30,590 nt of DNA from contig CALFLL010000054.1 in assembly GCA_937880845.1 (NCBI GenBank), positions 1 to 30,590 on the forward strand, written 5' to 3'. Below are positions 23,166 to 30,590 of the stretch, piece after piece. The notes beneath the pieces are model-generated. The model was not told the DNA's origin. It did not search any database and saw only the letters and a program-made list of their open reading frames with translations. Within the stretch, counting starts at the first letter, position 1. Every line of letters starts with the position of its first letter. This DNA is from an uncultured Drancourtella sp. Its GTDB lineage: Bacteria; Bacillota; Clostridia; Lachnospirales; Lachnospiraceae. The translations under genes and the position numbers were made by a program.

Positions 23166-25696
23166 CTATCCTCTACGTCTGCGGAAGAAACCTTCGAGGA
23201 AAAGTAAGAAAACTGCCACAAGGGAAATCGCAATACCAATACCAGCACCGTGGCCTGTATTCTCTTTTATTCCTGTAGGCGGAACAAACTCTCTGTTATT
23301 TACTACCTCCACAGAAGTATCCGTTTCTAACGTTCCGGCTGGAATTTCTGTTTTTCCGTTATATGTCGTTACATAATGTTCCTGATCCACTTCTCTTTCT
23401 ACAATGCTGTAGGATGCCTGATAAGGAAGATTATAAATCGTAATCTTCTGTCCATGACAAAGAGAAATCTCCGCTTTGCCTTTCGTAAACTGAATTTTCC
23501 CATTTTCCGTTTTTTCTGCTCCGGAGGCTTCTTTCACACTTCTAACATAATCATAGGTTCCGTCTACCGGTTGTTCGTTTTTATTTTTTAATCTTATGAT
23601 AAATTCAAACTGCTTTGTTTTATCCCCTAATTCTCCGGTAACTGTTTTACTCAGTGACAGATCCGGAAGTTTGGTGTTCGTAACTTCTACCTGGATCACA
23701 TCACTAATTGGAATTTCTCCTGTAGGCTTTATAATATCACTCTGATACCCTGGCAGGCTTTCTTCTTCTACGACAAACTGTATTCCCGCCGGAAGATTGA
23801 TGGCTCTCTTGGTTTCTCCGTCTTTTAACGTAAATTCAGCAACACCCTTATGAAATTCTAAATCTCCATATAAGCCATTGATTTCTTCATGATTCAGCAA
23901 TCGCAATGTAAAATGAAATTCATTCTGGTTATTTGTTTCCCCCACCACTTTTTTCGTAATCGCTATGTCTCCTACATTCTTTACTCCAATGTCTTTTCTA
24001 ATCGTCAGCGTTTCATTATGTATAATAGCACCAATCATATTCTGAAACTTTTTTCCATGAAACTCAACATCCCCTATCGGAGAATATTGCTTAAATTCCT
24101 GAAGCCAGACAAACTCTGCCTGTATCCCAAAAAATTCACCGATGGTAGGTTGGTGATCACTTACAAGTTCATAGTCCTCGTTTCCATATACATAATTCAA
24201 GTTATCACACAGCGCTGTTATTCCTTCCGGCAAATCTAACCGGTATAACCCACGATACACGTCCGGTTCCTCAATGCGCAAATTACCGCTGTGCCACATT
24301 CCATCTTTTGGATTATATTCAAACTCTAAGTCACCTGACACTTTTATCTGATCACTGCTAGGTCTATAGTCAAGCAAACCGCCACGCTCAGAATAAGTGA
24401 ATAATATCCTAGAGAGTTCCGAACCTAATGACGCTAAATCATTATCTTCTATGCCATAAGTATAAAGCAAATGCCAGACTGCATGCTGTGTTGCATCATA
24501 AGCCTCGCTCTCTGTTACAAAATAATGCCCTCCATAAATATCCTGAAAGTTTCCCAAAGGCTCTACATTATTATGGTTAAAGCAATCTATAAAACTATGT
24601 ACAGCTTTATAAAAAGGCATGGCTGTAATATCTGCAACCGTTAATCCATTGACCGTTTGCCCACCACTTATATTCAGTTTAATAGTATCGCTAATAAATC
24701 TTCTTAAATATCCTATATGTTCCTCATTCTTTGGAAAATCCGAATACTTAAAATCATGATGGCCCAAATAAGGAAATGCTGTCTGCAATACCGGCGGAAC
24801 AATTAACATCTGATTGAATTCCTCTTCTGTCGGCTTATAGTTTGAAGAATTCGCCACGATCTGATACAGACGTTCTCCATTGTAGGGATAACCTGCATAA
24901 AGCAGTTTTGACAATCGCCGCATACACTCATTATACTCTTCCTCAGATTCAAAATTCTCCGGTGTTAAATATCCCTCTGTATATTCTGGAACCTGTGCGT
25001 CTCCCATCTCTGGTGTATGATGCGGCCAGTGTCGCTTATTATTCATACAAAAAAGCGTAATCTTTTTATCCGGATATGCAGGATCAATAATATAATGAAT
25101 TCCCCCCTCAAATGTGATCTGATTTCCTTCTGTCTCGAAAGCACTATTTCCATCTGAAAAATCTTCTACACTTCCATCTAAAAGCACGTCTTCCTCTTCT
25201 CCTAGTATATCCTCCGGATTCTCATCAGTGTCCTCTCCAATATTATCACCTGAAATATCTTCCTGATTTTCGTTTTCTATTTCTAAATCAATCTCCTCAT
25301 CTGTAAATAATTCTGTTGATTGTATACTCGTAATTTTACATGATCCTGTATATGAAATGTTTGCATCTGTCGGAAATGCTGCCAGGTATTCCACAAAATA
25401 TTCAGCCCCCGCCTCTCCTACCGTAAGAAAATTCGACCATCATATACAAAAGAAGAATCTGTCTGGCATATCACGGAGGTTACTGTAACTTCTAATGGTT
25501 CCTGATTCGCACTATATGCAAAAATATTTTCCAACAGATCAATTTGTGTATTCTCTTCCACCTCTCGATCTTCTAATCCCTGAAATCCACCTGTATCTGT
25601 TGCTACTACATAAGCTGGAAAAGAACAAACGATAACACATAAAATCAAAGAAAGGGACATCCAATATCTCAACCATGATTTTCTCTGTTTCTTCAT
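23166..25696 (-). pseudogene. Cpa-like thioester adhesin, frameshifted
   Basis: Likely tip adhesin of the pilus, 843 aa if repaired. The first frame (25696 to 25418) gives a signal peptide (ending near AYVVATDT) and ends early. The second frame (from a GTG at 25394) carries the rest. Restoring one T at the AAAA of 25428-25431 (TTTT to TTTTT in coding sense) joins them as RIF-LTVGEAGAEYFVEYLAAF. The mature part has an acidic linker and a thioester domain with Cys116 (LFCMNN, numbered in the second frame) and Gln303 in the TQHAVW motif, the expected Cys-Gln pair for host-binding thioester adhesins. Two Cna/DUF7601-like domains follow (ITKKVVGE; LSKTVTGE) with Glu and Asn partners. It ends in VPPTG, the same signal as streptococcal Cpa, plus a membrane segment and RRRRG. 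Confidence 0.88.
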
Positions 25697-25975
25697 ATTT
25701 ATCTTTATCCTTTCATCTAATTTTCATAAACTCCTTATACTTTATGTAATTTTCCCTCCTTTCTTCCGTATTGGAGTGTTCTATTCTAAAGAATAATACC
25801 AATTATTCCCCGAATCATTATAAATGTTTTCCAACTTATCCGTTTCCCAATTTTAGCAGTCTCCCCCCTAAAATTGGGAAACTCAACTTTTTTTAGTATG
25901 TTTTTCGTGATATTGCATTTATAAAACGAATGAATTAAAATGATAATAGATTATTTTTTTACTGGAGATGAAAAA
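25697..25975. promoter_or_regulatory. Divergent control region between pilus operon and regulator
   Basis: 279 bp with no gene. It must hold the adhesin promoter (minus) and the regulator promoter (plus). I could not pick either with confidence. It contains the palindrome at 25842-25882. The minus-strand adhesin ribosome binding site is weak (AAAGGA 11 nt before the ATG). Confidence 0.55.
25842..25882. promoter_or_regulatory. Perfect 15-bp palindrome in the divergent region
   Basis: GTTTCCCAATTTTAG (25842-25856) and its exact complement (25868-25882) flank an 11-nt C-rich spacer. A run of seven Ts follows on the plus strand (25887-25895). It could be an operator for the divergent RofA/Mga-type regulator, or an attenuator hairpin in the regulator leader. 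Confidence 0.65.
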
Positions 25976-27490
25976 ATGCTCGGACATTATTTAGAGAAAA
26001 ATATACAAAACAAGCTAAAATTGTTTAACATTTTACATTCAAGAACTTTCATGACTATAAATGACATACTTTCTTTTTTACCGTTAAGCTCCAATGGTAT
26101 CCATGCCTTGATTCACGAACTGAATATGGATTTAACAGGACTCGCCGAAATAAAAAAGCAAGCTTCTGGTTTTACCATTAGTTTTTTTAAAGAAAGTTCC
26201 TTCCTGGAATTATTATATGTTATTTATCGTTCTTCCAATATTCTACAATGTTTAAAATTTATGATTTTAAACGAAGAAAATCAATCCCTTACGCCCTTTA
26301 TGGAAGAACATTATCTTACCAAATCTTCTGCATATAGAATTCGTGAAACATGTGGAGAATACTTACGTTGTATCGGTCTGACACGTAAAGGCAATCAAGT
26401 TGTCGGTGAAGAATACCGTATCTGATTTCTAATCGCCTTATTACATTATCAATTTGGCATTGATTGTTACACAATCACTAAGGATGAGGTCGCTATTACA
26501 AGAAACTTTCTATTGTCTACCAATCATTCTATTGATACCAATTACTCAGATACAACATCAAACGAATATGGATTTTTTGAATGCTTATTTATTTTGTTAT
26601 GGAAAAGGAAAAAATTCGCACTAAAACCGATTGTTTCAAAAGAATTAGATGATTGTAAAACTCTCTTTGTGTATGAAAAATTAAAAAATGCTTTAAAATC
26701 ATGGGAACCAAAATTAAACATCACATTATCTGAATATGATTATGATTATATTTATCTTGTTTACTGTACTACAAACAATTACTTATTTGCAGATCAATGG
26801 ACAGACCATGACATCAAACAAATACACAAAATTGTTTTTTCTAACCCTGCTTTTGCAAATTTACTCCGCCTTGCAGAAAATAAACTTGGAAAAACTGTGG
26901 CAAACTCTCACGTATTAAAAATAGCATTAATCTATTTTTATAAAAAATGTTTATGTGAACTTCAATGTATTATCCCGAATAAAAACTTTTATCTGGATTC
27001 AACGAAAAGTCATATAACACAACTAATTTATAACTCCCTTTCCAATACCATGGAAGAGTGGAAACATAGTTCCCATAGAAAATATGCAATTAGTGACGGG
27101 CATATTTTTTACTTAGCATTACAAACAGAAATGATTATCAAGCAATCTTTAAAACCGGTTTCTATATGGGTAATCTCTGAACTTCACTCTGAATTAGAAA
27201 TAATGACATCTTATTTGAAACGTCTGTTCCCGGCAGAAAGAGCAACTATCCACTCTTTTTGTATTGGCACAAACGAAAAAGAAGTTCTTTGTTTCCAAAA
27301 ACGGAATATCATTGTTATCAACAAAAAATTTAAATATCTCACTGAAAAATGGAATTTATCTGAACATAACATCATTATTCCCATTACTGTGGAATTAAAT
27401 ACACAAGAACTCATAAACATCCAAAAAGCTATCATGTACTATGAAAACGAAAATTTTTTTGATTTTGTAAAACAAATGTCCTCTAAATGA
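25976..27490 (+). pseudogene. RofA/Nra/Mga-family regulator with in-frame stop
   Basis: Stand-alone virulence-type regulator, 504 codons from this start. The N-terminal helix-turn-helix region resembles Mga/RofA (KLKLFNILHSRTFMTINDIL). The second helix-turn-helix block (LTKSSAYRIRETCGEYLRCIGL) leads into GEEYRI-[stop]-FLIALLHYQFGI. That TGA (26423-26425, codon 150) lies exactly in frame with the 325-aa continuation starting at 26513, and family members have Arg there (CGA), so a C-to-T change explains it. The remainder matches PRD-like and EIIB-like parts. The start is the ATG at 25976, with GGAG 8 nt before it; 25940 is an alternative. It diverges from the pilus operon, just as RofA/Nra flanks FCT pili. 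It makes a truncated protein unless read through. Confidence 0.8.
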
Positions 27491-27534
27491 AAAACAGGAA
27501 GAACCATTGATTTCTCTTTGATTCTTCCTGTTTT
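27491..27534. terminator. Bidirectional terminator between regulator and kinase-domain gene
   Basis: A perfect 13-bp inverted repeat (27491-27503 with 27522-27534) has A/T runs on both sides. It serves the regulator on the plus strand and the convergent gene ending at 27540 on the minus strand. Confidence 0.85.
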
Positions 27535-27539
27535 TATAA

Positions 27540-28265
27540 CTATACTTTTGATTCCATATATTCCATAATCAAATTCACAACCGCTTCTTTCCCGATACTA
27601 ACATCAATGCATAAATTATAGTTATTAAAATTCTTCCAATCATATCCGGAAACATTCTGATAATATGATGCACGTGCTTTGTCTGAGCGATGCATATGCT
27701 GATATGCCTGCTCTTTTGTATCTCCATACATCTCTTGGATATTTTTTATTCGATATTCTTCCGGTGCATAAAGATATACTTTTAATACATTTTTATAATT
27801 CCACAATACATGATTGGCTGCTCTTCCCACAATCACACAAGCGCCTTCCTCTGCGATTTTCCTCAAAATTTTTTCCTGTGCAATCACGCTTTGCTGCCCT
27901 ACATTAGTGCTGAGATACAGGTTATAGAGTCCCTTATCCATTTGTTCATAATCACTCGATAAAAATTCTTCTGCAAGTCCGCTGTCTTTCGCAGCGATTG
28001 CCGTCAGTTCCTTACAGTAAAATGGGACATCCAGTTTCGCTGCCAGCAGTTCACCGATTTGCTTTCCGCAAGTTCCATGCTGACGTGCAATCGTAACGAC
28101 AGTCCCCGGATGTGTTGCGGTAATTGACGCATCTCCCTTGCTACATTCGGTTTTTTCTTTTAAACTACGCAAAAATTTCACAGTTAAAATAGTGATTACG
28201 CTTCCTGCAACAAAATCTGAAAGTGGGGAAGCAAACAAGATTCCATATATACCAGCACTATAATA
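27540..28265 (-). pseudogene. 3' end of a MATE-transporter/cytidylate-kinase-like gene
   Basis: The first codons (AGIYGILFASPLSDFVAG, then TILTVKFLRSLKEK) look like the last membrane helix of a MATE-type efflux transporter. The rest (about 45-232 of the frame) is a Cytidylate_kin2-like P-loop domain (VTIARQHGTCGKQIGELLA, KLDVPFYCKEL). MATE transporters with such a C-terminal kinase-like domain occur in Clostridia. Here the transporter's first about 420 residues are missing, and the frame opens right after a stop at 28266-28268. The frame starts with a TTG at 28238 and has no clear ribosome binding site. The kinase-like domain is intact, so a free domain cannot be excluded. Confidence 0.7.
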
Positions 28266-28322
28266 TTAATCTTCTTCATTTGTCAGGATAATCGTTTCTT
28301 TTTCATACTTTAACAGTTTCAC
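28266..28322 (-). pseudogene. Truncated 18-aa small element gene
   Basis: GTG start 5 nt after the YodL-like gene, with GGAGAGG 9 nt upstream: MKLLKYEKETIILTNEED. The YEKETII-type opening recalls short conserved proteins of Firmicutes conjugative elements that are normally longer. It stops exactly where the MATE-kinase remnant begins, so it is probably cut by the same junction. The identification is tentative. Confidence 0.45.
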
Positions 28323-28327
28323 AGTAT

Positions 28328-29203
28328 TTATCCTCTCCTCCTCTCCATATCCTGCTCCAAATATCTCGGTATCGGTTTTCCAGATTTCACAGCGATTGCA
28401 ATCTGTTTTTCCCGTAATCTCTTGATCACCGATTCTCTTTTCTTCGGTTTCTTTTCTAAGGATTGTTCTGTCCTTTGTGCCGGCTTTCTTTCAGTTTTTT
28501 TCTCTTCTGCATGTTTCAGATTGTTTACCTGACCATCTATCATATTATAATTTCCTTCTGTACCGGACTCCCAGCTTCTCTCATAAGTGCCATTCTCAAA
28601 GAATTTCTGATAATGTTCCAGTCTGTCTTTATAGTTTTGATGTTCCTTTTCTTTTCGTTCCGGAGGTTTCATAAGTTCATGGAGTTTCTGTTTGGTTTTT
28701 TCATCGAATCCATTCCGACATTCCTCCATGATCATCTTCCCATAACTATCCAAGATGATATATGCAACCTGCCTGTGATATTCCTGATGCTCCATGAGAT
28801 AAAATTGTTTTCCATCAATGATGATATCATCCGTAGCCATCCAGTTTCCCGGCTTTCCACTAATGCGGTAATTTTCCGTATCCAACGTGACCAATGTACC
28901 TGACGGGTTTAATCGGATGAACCCTGATAAAAGCTGTGGATAGTCTTCATTGACATAATAACAATGGATTTCCCCATTCTGATTCAGTACAAGCACATCA
29001 CTGACTTCACAAGACTCTTTCATGCATTTCCATAAAGCAATTGCACTCTCCCCCGGCAATAATGACCTGATATCTATCTGCCGGTAATGTTCAATCCGTA
29101 TCGCAAGTTTTCTGCTTACCGCTTCTTGATAGGAAAGGTGCCAGAGGTCTCTCCCTTCCGAATGACGGTTTACTCGGTAAACTGCAAATTGATCATTCTT
29201 CAT
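28328..29203 (-). CDS. YodL/DUF4316-like conjugative-element protein
   Basis: 291 aa from the ATG at 29203, chosen for GGAGG 9 nt upstream; an ATG at 29212 would add 3 residues. The N-terminal about 110 residues resemble the YodL-like domain (FAVYRVNRHSEGRDLWHLSY, VSDVLVLNQNGEIHCYYV). The middle (NWMATDDIIIDGKQFYLMEHQEY) is like the DUF4316 part. The C-terminal is a K/E-rich coil ending in RYLEQDMERRRG. Proteins of this type accompany the conjugation genes of Tn1549-like elements; function unknown. It overlaps the previous gene's end by about 11 bp, consistent with one operon. Confidence 0.7.
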   Translation of the reverse strand: MKNDQFAVYRVNRHSEGRDLWHLSYQEAVSRKLAIRIEHYRQIDIRSLLPGESAIALWKCMKESCEVSDVLVLNQNGEIHCYYVNEDYPQLLSGFIRLNPSGTLVTLDTENYRISGKPGNWMATDDIIIDGKQFYLMEHQEYHRQVAYIILDSYGKMIMEECRNGFDEKTKQKLHELMKPPERKEKEHQNYKDRLEHYQKFFENGTYERSWESGTEGNYNMIDGQVNNLKHAEEKKTERKPAQRTEQSLEKKPKKRESVIKRLREKQIAIAVKSGKPIPRYLEQDMERRRG

Positions 29204-29453
29204 AAGCATCATCCTCCAGATTATTCAGATAACAATTCAGATCCAGGGAATAATAATATTTATCTTCGATCATCTGTAACTTACTGATCGCAGAGGCAAT
29301 CGTTTCCAGCAGATCGTCTTCCAATGGATCTTCTTTCGTTTCTTCTAATGCCTCTAAGGTATCCTTCAAAATATCTATCGTATCTTTTCTTGTGTTTTCC
29401 TGGAAAAGAGCCACAACCGCCAATTCATCTTCTTCAAATGTTACTTTGCTCAT
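29193..29453 (-). CDS. TTRAP-like transposon-transfer assisting protein
   Basis: 86 aa. The pattern FEEDELAVVALFQENTRKDTIDIL, then a second helix with SKLQMIEDKYYYSLDL, matches the short TTRAP family found in Firmicutes conjugative transposons. It is acidic, helical and soluble. The start overlaps the upstream stop by 4 bp (ATGA), and the end overlaps the next gene, so it sits in a translationally coupled operon. Role in element transfer inferred from the family. Confidence 0.7.
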   Translation of the reverse strand: MSKVTFEEDELAVVALFQENTRKDTIDILKDTLEALEETKEDPLEDDLLETIASAISKLQMIEDKYYYSLDLNCYLNNLEDDAYEE

Positions 29454-30574
29454 AAGCTCATATCCTCCCTTCTTTTTTGAGATTTGGTTTTCTGTATCTC
29501 TCCTTTTTCTTCTTTTGGTCTGGTTTTCTCTACATTCAGAGGCTTTTCCTCGATATATTGTTCTACACGTTTCAGGGCTTCCTGCACCAACTTGTTCTCC
29601 CTGTAAAATGGTATGGAATCTAAGATCTCTCTTTGTGATCTTCCGGCAACCATCAGATCCATCATGCCATCATAATCGCTTCCTTCCTGTAGGTTGAAAC
29701 CAACTGATTTGATTCCATTCATCCGTTCTGCAGGAATCTTCTCATATGCTTCTAAGGCTTCCGACAGACTCAGGTCATGGTGAACTTCTCCTAATACCGG
29801 AAACTCCGAACATTCTGCCGCATAAAAACTGATACAGCTTGTTTCCTCTAAAATGTCCTTATTTTGAAGTTCACTTTCCATTCCAAGTATCTTTTTTCTC
29901 TCTTCTACAAAATCCGGAAGTTCCTGGAACCCAAAACGATCCACAAAAAATGCTCTCATATCCCCATTCTGATTCATGATCACAACATCACTGACAGACA
30001 AAGAGTGTGCCTTATAATCCGCCGGTGGATCATCATTAAAAATACTGTAAATCGCATTCATATCTTCATTTGGCAGATACAGGCTGGAATAAACACATCG
30101 ATACTGATCAGCAGTTATCGTGATCCCTTTTTCCTGCAAGTCTTCCATCCCCACAAATAATTGATCTCTTCCTGTTCCATTTTCATCTAAATGATAGATT
30201 GAGAGCCTGCATTCTTTCCTTGTAAACATCATTTCTTCAAAACTTTGTTCAAACCGTTCCGGATATATCACTCGCTCTACACGTTCTTTCTGGATCGGAT
30301 CTCCTTTTTCTATGATTGCTTCTACCCATCGTTCCACTTCATTCCAGGACTTCGCAAATAAATGTCCCTGCATCCTATGAGTGCCGTCCGGAATAAACTG
30401 CAGATGTTGGGAATTGCTTTCTTCTTTTACATAACGGTATCCGGCAGCTTCTACTGCAGCAAGTAATTTCTCTTGTTTCTGTTCCAACATCATTTCTATT
30501 TTTTCCGTCAGTTCATCGATCATTTCTCCGGCTGCCTTACGGATCACATCCATAGAGGCTTTCAGTTCTCTCAT
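29450..30574 (-). CDS. YodL-like domain protein of a conjugative element (possibly partial at 5' end)
   Basis: 374 aa. The N-terminal about 50 residues are coiled coil. A middle block resembles the YodL/DUF4316 module (VYSSLYLPNEDMNAIYSIFND, HSLSVSDVVIMNQNGDMRAFFVDRFGFQELPDF, about 165-225). Another region about 255-300 (LSLSEALEAYEKIPAERMNGI) resembles the LPD-type domains of large element proteins. A K/R/E-rich tail follows. Upstream of the ATG at 30574 the frame remains open to the window edge and the ribosome binding site is weak (GGAAAAG), so the true start may be outside. This is conjugative-element backbone; its molecular role is unknown. Confidence 0.65.
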   Translation of the reverse strand: MRELKASMDVIRKAAGEMIDELTEKIEMMLEQKQEKLLAAVEAAGYRYVKEESNSQHLQFIPDGTHRMQGHLFAKSWNEVERWVEAIIEKGDPIQKERVERVIYPERFEQSFEEMMFTRKECRLSIYHLDENGTGRDQLFVGMEDLQEKGITITADQYRCVYSSLYLPNEDMNAIYSIFNDDPPADYKAHSLSVSDVVIMNQNGDMRAFFVDRFGFQELPDFVEERKKILGMESELQNKDILEETSCISFYAAECSEFPVLGEVHHDLSLSEALEAYEKIPAERMNGIKSVGFNLQEGSDYDGMMDLMVAGRSQREILDSIPFYRENKLVQEALKRVEQYIEEKPLNVEKTRPKEEKGEIQKTKSQKRREDMSL

Positions 30575-30590
30575 TTCTTTTCCGCTGCTC

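Noticed and set aside
25428..25431. Classical phase-variable homopolymer tract
   Set aside because: Only four to five Ts, much shorter than typical hypermutable tracts; kept as a frameshift, not claimed as a proven switch.
25713..25727. Four-codon leader ORF upstream of the adhesin
   Set aside because: The AAGGAG before it is only 3 nt from the ATG, too close for normal initiation, and the frame differs from that of the adhesin.
26423..26425. Recoding of TGA as an amino acid in the regulator
   Set aside because: No selenocysteine-type hairpin was seen, and a simple CGA-to-TGA mutation at a conserved Arg explains it.
1..30590. CRISPR arrays, tRNA or rRNA genes, insertion-sequence transposases
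   Set aside because: No regularly spaced repeats, cloverleaf-like segments, rRNA-like stretches or transposase motifs were seen on reading.

Overview
The window reads like low-GC Firmicutes DNA, most likely a gut Lachnospiraceae/Clostridia member. The signs are A+T-rich coding, strong AGGAGG-type ribosome binding sites, PVKTGD-type cell-wall sorting signals, TTRAP and YodL-like conjugative-element proteins, and a MATE/cytidylate-kinase-type remnant. Nothing here fixes the species. No tRNA, rRNA, CRISPR or transposase was seen.

Layout. (1) 1-1.2 kb, plus strand: a ThyX-like thymidylate synthase overlapping a dUTPase, followed by structured non-coding DNA that may be a group II intron 3' remnant. 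(2) 1.4-6.2 kb, minus strand: a patchwork accessory region. It has an XRE regulator, a PP-loop ATPase, small membrane and unknown proteins, the 3' fragment of a wall-anchored surface protein and a sigma-like protein. Two copies of a ~183-bp direct repeat each carry a near-consensus outward promoter, so each drives its own block. (3) 6.5-19.6 kb, minus strand: a potassium island with two operons. The first is orf33-kdpF-kdpA-kdpB-kdpC-kdpD-short, where the short KdpD has no kinase domain. The second is ktrB-ktrA-orf169-kdpD-kdpE, encoding a KtrAB-type transporter, a membrane-tethered ligand-domain protein and the full KdpDE two-component system. Both KdpD proteins carry a near-match to the c-di-AMP motif known from S. 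aureus KdpD. (4) 20.1-25.7 kb, minus strand: a five-gene sortase pilus operon in the gene order of the streptococcal FCT region: thioester adhesin (Cpa-like), SipA-like dead signal peptidase, FctA-like backbone pilin, class B sortase and FctB-like minor pilin. (5) 26.0-27.5 kb, plus strand, divergent from it: a RofA/Nra/Mga-type regulator. (6) 27.5-28.3 kb: the 3' end of a MATE-cytidylate-kinase-like gene joined abruptly to (7) 28.3-30.6 kb, a conjugative-element backbone (YodL-like proteins and TTRAP).

How it fits together. Kdp (high affinity) and Ktr (lower affinity) would keep K+ homeostasis under KdpDE and probably c-di-AMP control. The pilus locus has everything needed for a covalently assembled adhesive fibre. 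In this copy, however, both the tip adhesin (1-nt frameshift at 25428-25431) and the divergent regulator (in-frame TGA at 26423-26425) are interrupted, each by a single-nucleotide lesion, so the locus looks silenced or switched off. The right end indicates that the segment lies in or beside an integrative conjugative element. The most unusual points are the FCT-type pilus outside streptococci with its double lesion, the kinase-less KdpD paired with a full KdpD, the membrane-tethered LysR-effector-like protein between ktrA and kdpD, and the duplicated promoter cassette.
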